DNA from: Sarcomyxa edulis
Lineage: Eukaryota; Basidiomycota; Agaricomycetes; Agaricales; Mycenaceae
Reading direction: 5' to 3'
Length of the DNA stretch: 64,000 nt
NCBI GenBank assembly: GCA_009761415.1
Contig: QUOL01000009.1
Location: 1,364,001 to 1,428,000, forward strand
The position numbers and the translations under genes were made by a program. This document shows, in pieces, positions 47,853 through 59,400 of this stretch. The notes beneath the pieces were generated by a model. The model saw only the letters and a program-made list of their open reading frames with translations. It was not told where the DNA came from and made no database searches. The first letter of the stretch is position 1. Each line of letters starts with the position of its first letter.

Positions 47853-48939
47853 TCAATTGCCGCTAGCCACTGTGATATCAAGGACATCTGCGACCTTTTT
47901 CCACTGATGACCCTCCCAAAGGTAATTCTGGTTCGCATCCTTCCCTACCAGATCTTTCCCGGATACAGCATCATACCGCGTACTCGCCTGTCCATTCTCC
48001 AGCTTATCATGGAGATAGTTCAACAATCCCAAAGAGAATTTGTCGACGTGCTCGACTTGGACTTTGTCGCCGAATAGGGCAGCGACTTCGAGGAGCGAGG
48101 CGTTTTGACCTTCGATTCTGAAGACGGCGTTCTCGAGCTGATCCCGGGGAAGTGTCGTCAAAACATATGCAGTGAAACCTGGACAAAGTGTCAGTCAGCA
48201 CAAACCGATGACGTGTATAGCAGAAGATCATACCGACGATATCCCCTAGGTCCGTGAAACTCATCTTGACCTTGCCGCTCCCTTTGATCTTGAATTTCTT
48301 GTCTCCTGCGTTGAGGCCGGTAAGCCACGGAATGAAGTGAATAAATCCACCGGTCTGGAAGGGAAGGGGAAGCAAGTGAGATTAGACGCGTAGTCAGTTC
48401 ATTAGAGATGTTAAACTCACGAAGATGCGAAGAGAAGGGAGACCTATAGTCTTCAGGTACCTTCCAAATATCTCCTTCTCTCCCAACTCCCCTGCCACCC
48501 CACCAAGTGTCGGTAGCCCAAACTCGGATGGAACGAAAAGCTTCACTCCAGCTGCCTTAGCGGCATCCGCGAGGGTGGGTTGGTCTGGCAATCCCGGTTG
48601 ACCTACAGTCGAGATCACAACCTCTATATTGTTCTCCTTGAACACGGCTTCCAGGGCGGCTTTGTCTTTGAGATCCACTGTTACGGACTTGAACACGGCT
48701 TCCAGGGCGGCTTTGTCTTTGAGATCCACTGTTACGGACTTGGCTCCAGCAGGAAGTTTGATAGACGAGGTAGAGTTAGGCCTTGTGAGTACGACCACAG
48801 AAACCTTTTGGTCCAGGAGAGCCTACGAACCCGTGATAAGCTAAAGATAGATGTGCGGAAAGCGACACTTTCTCACCTGAACCAGAGGTCGACCAACTTC
48901 ACCAGCCCCAACGATAACAAAAGAAGAATAAGTAGGCAT
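47853..48939 (-). CDS. NmrA-like / isoflavone-reductase-family protein with internal 17-aa duplication
   Basis: Exons 48939-48877, 48822-48421, 48354-48234 and 48178-47853 sum to 912 nt, 303 aa. It is a clear paralogue of 10638-11663: exons 1 and 3 have identical lengths (63 and 121 nt), and exon 2 is longer by exactly 51 nt. That excess is a perfect tandem repeat coding KSVTVDLKDKAALEAVF twice, right after the second beta strand of the Rossmann fold. The binding loop VIVGAGEVGRPLVQ is intact. Whether the extended protein folds and binds NADPH is unknown. Otherwise no stops or frameshifts are present. Confidence 0.88.
48640..48741 (-). repeat. Perfect 51-bp tandem duplication inside the NmrA-like gene
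   Basis: 48640-48690 and 48691-48741 are identical base for base. The other paralogue has a single copy at the matching place, so the doubling is derived and recent. Confidence 0.97.
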
Positions 48940-49795
48940 CGAAGAGCTGTGGAGATGCAATGAGTGAGTACTTTTGATGTCGAAATCAATTTACTTTTAT
49001 ATACACACTTCAGGCGTCATTTATCCATTCTCAAGGCCTCCCCTAACCGAGTTCAGTTTACAAAGCCATCGACAGCAGCCATTGATCATGATTAGGAATA
49101 TAATGATGAAGATCGCGAGGCTGACATATACGATCTGTAATGGTCTCGAGGAAAGGGGTGGCCTCGCTGGTATACAGAGGTAAGATGTCCCAGATCGTTG
49201 GTCAAGACAGGATAAGGTTGGGAGAAGGTAGAGAAAGTACGCACCTGGTCTGACTCAAGGCCAAATCCTCGTCAAATCAAGTCGTCATCCTGGAGATACA
49301 TACCAGAACTCAATATTCTCTTTCATCTCGGATGCGATAGGAGACGTAGAAAGACGCGAATCAATTTCTAACAGATAGTGTAGGTACATTCCATGGAAAG
49401 AACACAGAAGAGAGTAAAACTTTGGAAGGACGATGGTAAGAGAGGAAGGAAGACTGCGGTCTGCGAAGAGGTGATCGTGAAGAGCGTGAGAAACATTGAG
49501 CCACCCCCTATGCCCTCGATGTTGGGAACACGATGAGCACAAGAGGTGCTGTGATGATACAGGATGATACTGGAGATGAATATCTAGGTAGAGAGTCGAG
49601 CGAGAGAAAAAGTAAGCAGAACAAAAATAAACTGTATCCGAGTGGGACTTTATCTCCCCTTCATTAATCGTTCGTGGAGTTATCCATTGTACGATCGGGG
49701 TTTGAGATACCTTGTATCAGCTTGGGGGCTTCGGGCTTGAGGTGTGTATAGAAGCAAGAGAGTCCTTGATGAAACCAGATAGCGAGAAATGACAG
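48940..49795. other. Intergenic, no gene recognised
   Basis: Promoter side of the NmrA-like gene and 3' flank of the cyclin-like gene. Nothing else is supported. Confidence 0.4.
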
Positions 49796-51146
49796 CTAGA
49801 ACGAGTGGCCGGGGTAAAACCAATCCACCTGGGAGTCCGTGTCGAAGTATGATCCAAACTGATGGTTTGACTTCATTGTCGCGTGGTCGAGGGACTTAGC
49901 GCGAGTCGGCCTGCAGGGCGCCATACCGTTCCTCTTCTCGGTCCTGCTGACGATAGGATCGGCCTCTGGTTTCCACTCTGCTGGTAAGGAGGTCTGCATC
50001 AAGCCACAGTATAGTTCGTTCATCAAGGGACCCTCAGCAAGGACACGCATACGACGCGAGAGGCCAGTCGGCACAGGTAGCGAGCATGCCACAATATTAC
50101 GTTCGAGCAGCTGTCGAACGAAAACAGACGATGGGCGACTCTGAATCAATGAAGAGTGCCTATACAAGTCCAGATTCCACTTGCGAAACTCGTTTTGTGA
50201 GATGCTGATGTCGTAGTCGAACAGTCTGAGAGCAGTTTTCTCGAGTCTGTTGAATGCTCGCGTGGAGAGTCCAGATTCCAGGGCCCTAAATCGGAATCAG
50301 ACGAGAACAAAGATTCAAAGGATATAAAGAGTCACGTACCACCAAGAAAGAGTGGTGGCTTCATCCTGCAGCCACTTCGTCGCGAGAACACAACCAACCG
50401 AAAACACCCTGATAGCCAGCGTGTTGATGTCGAGACCGGTGCGAGGTGTGTTAGAGTCATAGACGATGCCGCGAGGGAACAGTTTGGATAGGTAGAATAA
50501 AGCGCAGAGGACCGTGACGGGTTGGACTTGCATGACTTTGAGCAATTTGCAAAATTGCTGTTGGCCGCGGAACGAATTGGTCGTGTAACTAATGCAATGT
50601 TTCATTACGAACACATTAGCTTCAATAAGAGGGGGAAAACGCGTTTAGAACTGACCATTTATACGCAGATGAGTGACCCATGACCAATCTCGACATATAT
50701 TCCGAAAGCCACAATGCCATTCCCAACGATTCAAGAGTAGAAGGTGAAGTTGTGGATTTCTGACCATGAGGAGAGTCTTCAGGATCTTCTTCGGGGCTAA
50801 GTAAGTCTTCGAGCATTGTATAAACCGGGTGATCGAATTGAGTGGCATTCGAGTGACCAGAGTCCGAAGATGGCACACTGCTGATGCTGGTAGGCGAACC
50901 GTTTGGAGAGGAAGAGGAGACCTGTTTCCCGTAGATAACCATGTCGTCGTCCTCATCGTCCAGTGGATTGAACATGGATGAACAGTGGTGGCTTGCGAAG
51001 GAGGTGGCATTGTGCCACTCGTATTCGGGGAGCTCGGGGGCGTCAGGCCTCGAGTTTCGAAGATTGAGTAATTTGTGGGTCTTTTTCTTCAAATCCTTGA
51101 ATGCAGAATGCATGAATGGAGTATGAATACGTTGGTAGAAAGACAT
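49796..51146 (-). CDS. Cyclin-domain protein
   Basis: Exons 51146-50656, 50588-50340 and 50285-49796 sum to 1230 nt, 409 aa. The N-terminal 150 residues are disordered and rich in Ser, Asp and Glu. The cyclin-box-like helical region reads GQQQFCKLLKVMQVQPVTVL, CALFYLSKLF, TLAIRVFSVGCVLATKWLQDEATTLSWWALESGLSTRAFNRLEKTALRLFDYDISIS, which resembles the N-terminal cyclin box of fungal PCL/PHO80-like cyclins (ending in the LE...L...D pattern). It would bind and activate a cyclin-dependent kinase. The kinase partner is unknown. An in-frame upstream ATG at 51335 exists, but I prefer 51146 because the extension is low-complexity. Confidence 0.75.
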
Positions 51147-52578
51147 ATTGGGAGGAGGATGGATGTGGCTGAAACGGTAAATGCAGTTGAGATATAAGTG
51201 GAGTTGAGGATGAATGTGTTTGGAAAATGTGGCGGAGGATAGATATAATATAGAAGATGAATGTGGTTGAGTAGATAGATGTGGTTGGGAGGAAAGATAT
51301 GATTGTGGACCTTTTAAACAAGTGGCGGGCGCCAAATAAGCCCAAACTCGCTTGGGTAACGGACGTCCAAGTCTTGTGGCATTCTATCCCCGAGAGCTAG
51401 GATTGATCGTGATGTAGGACAGATAGGATTAGTGGTCAAGAAAGATGGGAAAGAGTGGCTAATCTTTTCAAGTACTAGGAATGTGTTCCCCTGGATCTGT
51501 GGAAAGAGCATATACTCGTCTATGAAGGCTAAGCATTATTATCGATGAGAGAAGCCCAGTCGAGGAGAATAGCGAAGGAGTTGGTACCGGCGCATAGAGT
51601 TAAGGTATTACTGGAGTGACCACGATATCAGCATTTTAATGTATTGGTCTCTACTTACTGACTTGACAGGCATGCGAACGAATCTCCACGTTCCGGCTAA
51701 GAGGTTTTTTTCCCTCGAGTACAACGGCAGAACACAGTAGAATGAAGCGTGAAAGGCGTCCGTATTTTCCCTGACGTCGCAGATTGAAGCGTCCAGTGCC
51801 ATCCAATGAGTTCTCATTGAGGAGATATGTTTGATCTCGATTGTACGCTGGGTTTGAGACTCGCAATGTTCTACAAAATACACTAAGTCCCTGAGACCGT
51901 CATTGAGTTCTAAGCGTTGAGAACCTGATAGATATAGCTAGGACTTACCCTCCTGAAACTTCAACTCCAAGTTCTTGCTCGTATTAACTCCGGTAAAAGA
52001 TATACCCCCGTTCAAGCACACGTCTTGGAGCACAACAGGCTTCGTCTCGGCGCTATTGTTCGGTCGTCAGTGCAAGAGACGTATGAGCGAGGAGCGACTG
52101 CTAAATTTGAAATGACTGGAAGAGGAAGAAGAGCATTCGCTTTCTCACGCTCTACCAATGGCGGCAATCACGGTCTTCCTCGAGTGCAAACACGGCTATG
52201 TACAGCCATCCAGATTTTATCAGCGTTGGAATTCGTGGATCGTCGGTCTCCTGCAGTCTCTGACTCTCGAACCGGACTTTGCATCGGTGAGGACATATGC
52301 ATGTTCTGTGTTTTGAGATTTATTCCTCCCTCTACCATGTCGACCCAGTCGCTCTGAATCCTTCAGGGTACACAATAATCAATTCATTGGTCTTGCTGAA
52401 CACGAGTACCCGAACTTGACGAGTCATTCGAGCGCTAGAGAGGTCTACATGCAGTTGCATATGATGGATATAATAAACGACGATGAATTATAGGAAGAAT
52501 ACGCATCGAAAACTCGGTCCAGACTGTTTCGAAATAACTTGAGGAATTTATGGCAAATAAAAACACGGACGCAAGACG
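51147..52578. other. Intergenic, no gene recognised
   Basis: Frames at 51608-51883 (minus) and 52025-52357 (plus) are short and without motifs. No repeat structure stands out. Confidence 0.35.
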
Positions 52579-53722
52579 CTAGCCCTGGACATGCACGGAA
52601 ACCATCTGACCTACGATGCCCAAGGCATGAGACTCATCGAGCTCGATCGTGATGGTCACAGTTCCGCCACTGGCGTTAGCCTTCGACGAGGAAGCGCTAG
52701 CAGTAGGATGGAAGTCTTTCTTGACGACCCAATTGCTGAGGTTGCTCTGTGTGCGCTTGGTACTCTGTTTTGGCGGGGTAGCGATTACGGACGGGGAAAG
52801 GATTTTCGGAGTGTATGGGTATATGATCTTGATAAGCTTTTCAGTAGCTGATCTTGAGATCGCACTACAAGGTTTTCGGTCTCAGTGGCGCGATCAAATG
52901 AAGGGAGAAGCGGGGAAAGACACATACCGCTCGAATACCATTGCTCCGGAACCTTTGAATTCGTCGAGGAATGATTTCGCGAGTTTGGCGTGGCTGACGC
53001 TGGGGGAGGCAACGACGGAGTAGGTGCCTTTGAAAAGCGTGTTTCCGGATGGAGATGGAGAGGGAGTTGTCAACGCAAGTTTCAGGGATGAGAGAAGATC
53101 GGCACTGGTACAGAATCGAGTGTAGGCGAGTTTGTGGGGCGTAGGTTTCTGTGCAATCGTATAAGTAGGTTGGTTCCGCACGTGAAAGTTTGCTTGGAGG
53201 ACTCACGACATGGGTATCGGCGGCTACATCGTACCTCTTTACCGCCTGCATGAACCGTTTGAATCGCTTCGCCAAAGGTTCGGTAGCGCGAGACGCGTCG
53301 TCTTCGTCATCGTCGTCGCTGTCCACCAAAGCTATCGCCTTCCTTTTGCCTTTTGCAGAGCTCGACGACACGCTGAGATCAACGGTGGTGAGTTTGTGTC
53401 GACCGCCACTCGAAGCGGACTTGAGGGCCTTTGACTTGGCCTTCAAGATTTTCTTCTCCTTTGTGTTGCGATTCTCTGCCTCTGCATCAAGGGCTGCTTC
53501 TATACTCGCTCGTTCCTTCGCCTTCCGGATTGTCCTCTTCCGCGAGGCAATCCTGCTCTTCTCGCGGCAACGTTCGCACATCTTGTATATGGAATTCGGG
53601 CTGACGACGGTGTGGCAGCTGCCGGAACTGCATACACGACTCGAGTTATCGGTAGTCAGGTCGTTGGGAAGATCTGAGGAAAGGGGAGACGGAGAGGACA
53701 TAAGAGATATGGATGATGGCAT
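52579..53722 (-). CDS. Unknown nuclear-type protein with CX4CX12CX2C motif
   Basis: Exons 53722-53207, 53148-52928 and 52864-52579 sum to 1023 nt, 340 aa. Near residue 30 the motif VCSSGSC...MCERCREKSR (C-x4-C-x12-C-x2-C, then a basic helix) could bind one zinc ion. Basic, Lys-rich and Asp-rich segments follow (KGKRKA, DSDDDDEDD), then a structured-looking C-terminal half with LAYTRFCTSADLLSSLKLAL and LAKSFLDEFKGSGAMVFER, ending in beta-like TVTITIELDE. I do not recognise the whole protein. Arrays of this Cys motif followed by Arg/Lys are seen in many fungal hypothetical proteins. Nuclear location is inferred from composition only. Confidence 0.75.
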
Positions 53723-53863
53723 CTCGTACGCGTAATAAAATGAAAATATTTCGAGAGTCGGAGCTGAAGAGAGGGCGAACAGGCGTTGATGAAAAAATAG
53801 CGGGACTGTCACACGTCACGTGGCCGTAACGAAGGTCACATTCAGCTCACAGTCATCCGAGTC

Positions 53864-54587
53864 TAGGGTTGCGTGTAAAACTCGGGTGTAAGTTACATCG
53901 TGTAACTTACATGGTAACTTACTGTAACTTACAGGTATCATACATCGACCTAATCGGGCATGTATCAATGGTATATAACTCCAAAGTCATCTCAAGGTTA
54001 TGTGGGTCTGGGGAAACCTTCAGTAAAGTCTGTCTTGAGTGTCTTCAGACTGTCGCTAACGGTGCACGGACCTCAAAATATGAACGAAACATCGGTAGAA
54101 ATTTTGTCCAAAAAATCTTGCCACGCGACCGAAACACATCAAGTTTGCAACAAGAGCAGAGAGTGCTTGTACTCTGTGAAAAATCTTCAGCTTTGCAAAA
54201 CAAGGGGTTTTTGAATGCATCCCTTGAAAAATACATCAATATCATTTTTTCTCTACCTGAATGCGCAAGTCCCGTCACCGAGACTTGTACCAACTCGGTA
54301 CCAACCGGCAAGTGCCGAGGAGTCATAGACCCACGATTGCTCAGCAATTCTTGTGGATTGTCTTCTCTCTAAGTCTGAACTCTGTTCAGTCATACCTTAG
54401 ACACCCTAAAATGTGCTCAAAACTCTACAAAACGCGCCAGCGGAAGAAGAAAACGCCCTCTTACGCCCTCCCGAGAGCGTGGGAAAATATGTAAGTTACA
54501 GTTTTATACGGTAATTTACCTCGACCGTTTTGGGATTTGTAAGTTACCTAGGTATCTTACCTCGGCTTAGTTTTATACCCAACCCTA
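53864..54587. mobile_element. hAT-type non-autonomous element (MITE), 724 bp
   Basis: Ends TAGGGTTG and CAACCCTA form terminal inverted repeats, continuing imperfectly as GTGTAAAACT / GTATAAAACT. The 8-bp duplication TCCGAGTC lies at 53856-53863 and 54588-54595. The 8-bp target duplication and the TAGGG start (as in Ac) are hAT features. Subterminal GTAACTTAC motifs repeat several times at both ends. The interior frame (53869-54372) carries no transposase signature. Confidence 0.88.
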
Positions 54588-54595
54588 TCCGAGTC

Positions 54596-54890
54596 GTTCG
54601 TTTGTCTGACCGCCGACGAACCGGAAGTCACCTAACGCAGACCAAGCATCAGACTGCCTTCATCGATAGCATGAATGGTTGAGATAGAGCGTCCATATGA
54701 TGGTTTTTGTCAGATGGGCTCCAGTGCATCGCAATTTTGATGGAGATCGTCATTTATATCCAGCCGGTAAAAGTAGACGCTTTTTGTTCTTCCATGTCCT
54801 ATAATTGACTTCGACAAGATAGCAAAGTAACACGGACCGTGGTAAACTTGCCTTCAGCTCGTCTCCGAATCTACCTTTCCAGAGTCATCG
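54596..54890. other. Upstream region of the PxpA-like gene
   Basis: No gene. It should hold the promoter of the downstream gene, with the hAT MITE ending about 300 bp before the start codon. Confidence 0.4.
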
Positions 54891-56108
54891 ATGGCGTTAC
54901 CACCTCTACGCGCGACTGTTAATTGCGATATGGGAGAGGTATGTGTCCAATATGATGTTCGTACGACATGATCCTGACCCGAAATGATAGGGATTCTCTC
55001 TCTATGCAATAGTATGCTATCTATCTGGGTTCTATGCTGAGGATCGCACTGAAATGTGTCAACGAAGGCAGACGATGCATCCCTCATGAAGACCATTCAT
55101 CTCGCAAACATTGCATGTGGCTTCCACGCATCGTCAGTTTTCATTTAACAGGCTTTCTGATCGTCTGTGCTCATCGAAATCCAACATCAGAGACTTCACT
55201 ATCATGAATAAGACCGTTTCACTTGCGAAAGCCAATGGTGTCCTTGTTGGTGCACATCCATCTCTTCCTGACAGACAGGGATTTGGCCGTCGGGAGATGG
55301 CAATGGAGCCAGTAAGTCAAGTCGCTCATGCTCGCTGAAAGCAGCTACTGATAAGGATTCAGGACGAGCTTGCTGAGTGCTTCATCTATCAAGTGGGTGC
55401 TCTCACAGGTTTCTTGAAACGCTTCGAGCTTCCATTGAACCATGTCAGTGTGTTGCCCCAAACTAAACTATATACAAGCCTGATTCGGTGGATTTTAGAT
55501 CAAACCCCACGGAGCAATTTACGGGCAGACCTCACGCTCTCTACCTCTTTCACGCGCAGCCGTCAGTGTATGCAAAACTTTTAGCCAGAATACGAAGGCA
55601 CCCGAAGTTGCGTTCGTTGGATTGGCAGGAACTGCACACCAAGAGGCGGCAGAAGAAGCGGGCGTCAAGTTTATAGCGGAGTGGTTTGCAGACTTGGACT
55701 ACAGTCCTGAGGGTAAACTCCTCATCACGCAGTGAGTTTCAGACAGCTTTCTTCCCCGTCTTCATTGACGTCTTTGGACAGAAAACATGACCCCGTATCT
55801 CTGGACACCGTGCGCAAACGAGTATGAATTCTTCATGTGCACCAAGGCATCTTGCTTATCTGCGTGCATCTTTAGCTCGAAATTCTTCTCAAGAAACACG
55901 AAATCACCACTAACAATGGAACGTATCTGCCCCTTGGTGAGAACGTCACGGAAGTATCTATATGTTGCCACTCCGATACGCCTGTGAGTACCTATCTCGA
56001 TACCTCTTGAGACCTTGATACTAAAAACGTTGATAGGGTGCCGTCGAAGTTGCGAAAACTGTGAAAGCCATCGTGGATGACAGTAACCAACGAGCAGGAT
56101 ACATATGA
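54891..56108 (+). CDS. LamB/YcsF family protein, 5-oxoprolinase subunit A-like (PxpA)
   Basis: Nine exons (54891-54938, 54991-55011, 55068-55132, 55191-55311, 55363-55443, 55499-55731, 55782-55821, 55876-55983, 56037-56108) sum to 789 nt, 262 aa, the normal family length. Motifs: VNCDMGEG at the start, [38 protein letters not shown], and [17 protein letters not shown] at the end, matching the TIM-barrel-like PxpA with its metal/substrate residues. In bacteria PxpA works with PxpB and PxpC to open 5-oxoproline with ATP. Exon 2 is a 21-nt micro-exon (GFSLYAI). The carboxylase-like gene follows on the same strand after 310 bp and carries PxpC- and PxpB-like domains, which strengthens the call. 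Confidence 0.9.
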
Positions 56109-56418
56109 AGAGTTCTTGTAGTAAATCCACCTCGCCTCGAATGCCAAATTTCAAATAGTTCGGTCATCTCCTCTATCTCTGATGCCATGGACAATAGATT
56201 CAAATTCCTAACGTCCTTGTGAAGAAATGCTGCACATGCCAAGTATCTCCCATCATGTCAAAGATGTTCTGGTCAGCAGGTTTTGTCGAGATCTATTATT
56301 GGTATCTAACAGTAATGTTTCTCGCACAGTGGTTATCTATCGAAAACAAAACGCGTACGCTGAAAAACGCACTATCTTTACCCCAGATACGCTCTCAGTA
56401 CGAGACATCTCCAACTCG
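56109..56418 (+). promoter_or_regulatory. Intergenic promoter region between the PxpA-like and carboxylase-like genes
   Basis: 310 bp without a supported frame. The carboxylase frame is open upstream to about 56227, but the conserved protein starts at 56419. An upstream extension (mitochondrial signal) would need a non-conserved start. Confidence 0.5.
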
Positions 56419-59400
56419 ATGTACACAAAGCAAAAGCTTCTCATTGCCAACCGCGGCGAAATTGCTGTACGCATCATCCGTACTGCAAAGGAACTTGGTC
56501 TACGCACTGTGGCGATATACACCCCTTCGGACGCAGTCTCCCCCCACGTCACTCTAGCAGACGAAGCCGTCGCTCTTCCTCTCGAAACGGCTTCACCTGA
56601 CTCATCGGAGTCCAAGGCTTATCTTGCAGCCTCTTCAATCATTTCCATATGCCAGCAACATTCAGTCACACTTCTCCACCCAGGATACGGGTTTTTGGCT
56701 GAGAACTACGAATTCGCCACTCGAGTCCTTGATGCTGGGGTTACATGGCTCGGACCACGTCCTGAGATAATTGAGGCAATGGGCCTGAAACACGAAGCAC
56801 GGGCTATGGCTATCAAAGCTGGTGTCGACGTCGTTCCGGGATCAGAGGGGCTCGTGCACAACGAAGAAGACGCACTGGTTGTAGCTAGATCAATTGGATT
56901 TCCTGTGATTATGAAAGCCACAGCTGGCGGAGGAGGCATGGGGATGGTCATATGTGAGAACGAAGACGAAGTCAAATATAAATTTGCGTCCACTAAAACT
57001 CGTGCACAGGTACGTATGAGATGTCAGTCTCCGGTGAATGTATCTCGATTGACATTGATGCCTTTGTAGGCACTTTTCGGCCACGACGGAGTCTTCTTTG
57101 AAAAATATTTCCCTTCCGCTCGCCATATTGAAGTCCAGGTATGCACCTTTTGTGAATCACTCGCTTGTTATTCCTGAAACCAAGTTTTTTTCTAGATATT
57201 TGGAAATGGGTTGGGACATGTGGTTCATATGGGCGAGCGTGAATGTAGCGTGCAGAGGCGACACCAGAAAGTCATAGAAGAAACCCCTAGCCCACTCTTA
57301 AGCTCACATCCCGGTGCGCTCATATCGAGATTTTTTCCTGGATCAGTTTCGCTCATTGTGTCCAGATGTCAGGGAAAGGATGTGTACGGCGGCTGTAGCA
57401 CTTTGCAAGTCGATCAATTATGGCTCTGCAGGTCTGTTGATTCCCCTTTTCTGATGTCTTCAACAAAGCTAAGTGACATCTTGTATCGAAGGTACCGTCG
57501 AATTCCTTGTGGACGATCAAACGAGACGTTTCTATTTCTTAGAAATGAACACTCGAATACAGGTATGATGATTCATAGAGAGATATGGGCTTATCATCAC
57601 TTCTGACAGTGTGTCCTCAGGTTGAACACCCTGTCACGGAGGAAACATTCCCTGGTCTCGATATCGTTCGACTCATGATCCAACAAGGTATAGCTGAGCG
57701 TGAAGCAGGCAGTACACCTGGCGGCTTAGACAGCACTCTTTTGGAAATGGATCAGCGTACGTATACCAAGAGCTCGAGGAACATCTCCTGCGCATATGCC
57801 ATTGAAGCTCGAGTGTACTGTGAAAATCCTTCCGAAGGGTTCAGGCCATCTCCTGGTATTTTACAGTGCGTTGACCTCAACCGTGCTGGCTGGGATTGGC
57901 TTCGAGTTGATGGCTGGGTACGTCAACGGAATACTTTGTATCTCCGAATCTGCTCGTTTGAACGGTTTCTCGTGCAGATCTCTACTGGAACAATGGTCAC
58001 TCCGTTCTTTGACCCTTTGCTATGCAAACTCATCGTAACTGGATTTTCCCGAGAAGAAACATTAGCAAGACTGGAATCAGCTCTAAACAGTTGCTCAATT
58101 GATGGACCTCCGAATAATCTGCAATATCTCAGGGCCATTATACAGAGTAAAACTTTTAGGGATGGGGAGGCCACCACCAAATTCTTGGACACATTCGATT
58201 TCCTTCCTAGGTACTTTCGTTTTGAGCTTGAAGAGGGTAACCTGTTGACTCAACGATCGTCAGAGCGATGACAATTTCTTCAGCTGGACTCGAAACAACA
58301 GTCCAAGACCTTCCTGGTCGACGTATTGGGATGGGTCTACCTCGCAGCGGGCCTATGGACTCCCTCGCGTTCATGGCAGCCAATCTTCTTGTCGGAAATT
58401 TGCCTGCCACCGAAGGTCTCGAAGTGGTTGTCGTACCTGGATCGAGTTTCAGTGTTCTGTTTTACGCACCTACTGTCGTTGCAGTCACTGGTAAAGAGTC
58501 TATTGTCAAAGTGGACGGAAAGCAGCTCCCTATGTGGTCGAGTGTCTGCGTTCCTGCTGGCAGACGCCTTGAAATTGTCGGCAAAGTCTTAGGACCCAGT
58601 ATTGGAGGGTTCAGAGTTTACGTCGCGATTCGCGGTGGTTTTCCTTCGATATCCAATTATTTGGGTTCTAAATCGACTTCGATGGGTCTTGGGGGCTATC
58701 AAGTGCGTATCCCGATATAATAACGTATTGTATTCACTATAGCATCAATTTCAGGGCCGATCTTTGCGCGCTGGAGACCAACTCGACCTCGGTGACTGTA
58801 CGCCCCTTGAAGACGAGGCTATCGGACATATCCTTTCGACTGAGTTGATCCCAGTATATCCGAGTCATTGGGTTATCTACGTCCTACCTGGACCTCATGA
58901 TGATGTTGAATACCTCACTTCTGAGGGAATCTCAAGATTCTATTCCACTCATTGGCGCGTCAGCGCGTCTAGTAATAGGATGGGGATTAGACTGGAGAGC
59001 CCAGACAAATTTATTTGGGCAAGAACTAATGGTGGCGAGGGTGGCTCTCACCCGAGCAACATACTAGATAATGGGTACGCCCATGGCACTATCAATATCA
59101 ACGGTGATACTCCGGTACGTGAATTGAGTCATACCTTATCGAATGACCTTCTGAAACTCTGGTAGGTGATATTGACCAACGAAGGACCTGATATGGGAGG
59201 GTATGTTTGTCTGTGTACGGTTGCATCGTCAGAAATGTCAGCAGCGATGTCCTCTTTCGACTGGTTTCCTTCTCTGTTGCTCATGATTACACAGGTGGAA
59301 GCTCGGTCAACTAAGCCCAGGATGCACATTGGAATTCAGGCGTGTCTCATGGAATGATACCCGACTGATGGCTGGCTATTCTGAAAACTGGCTCCGAGCG

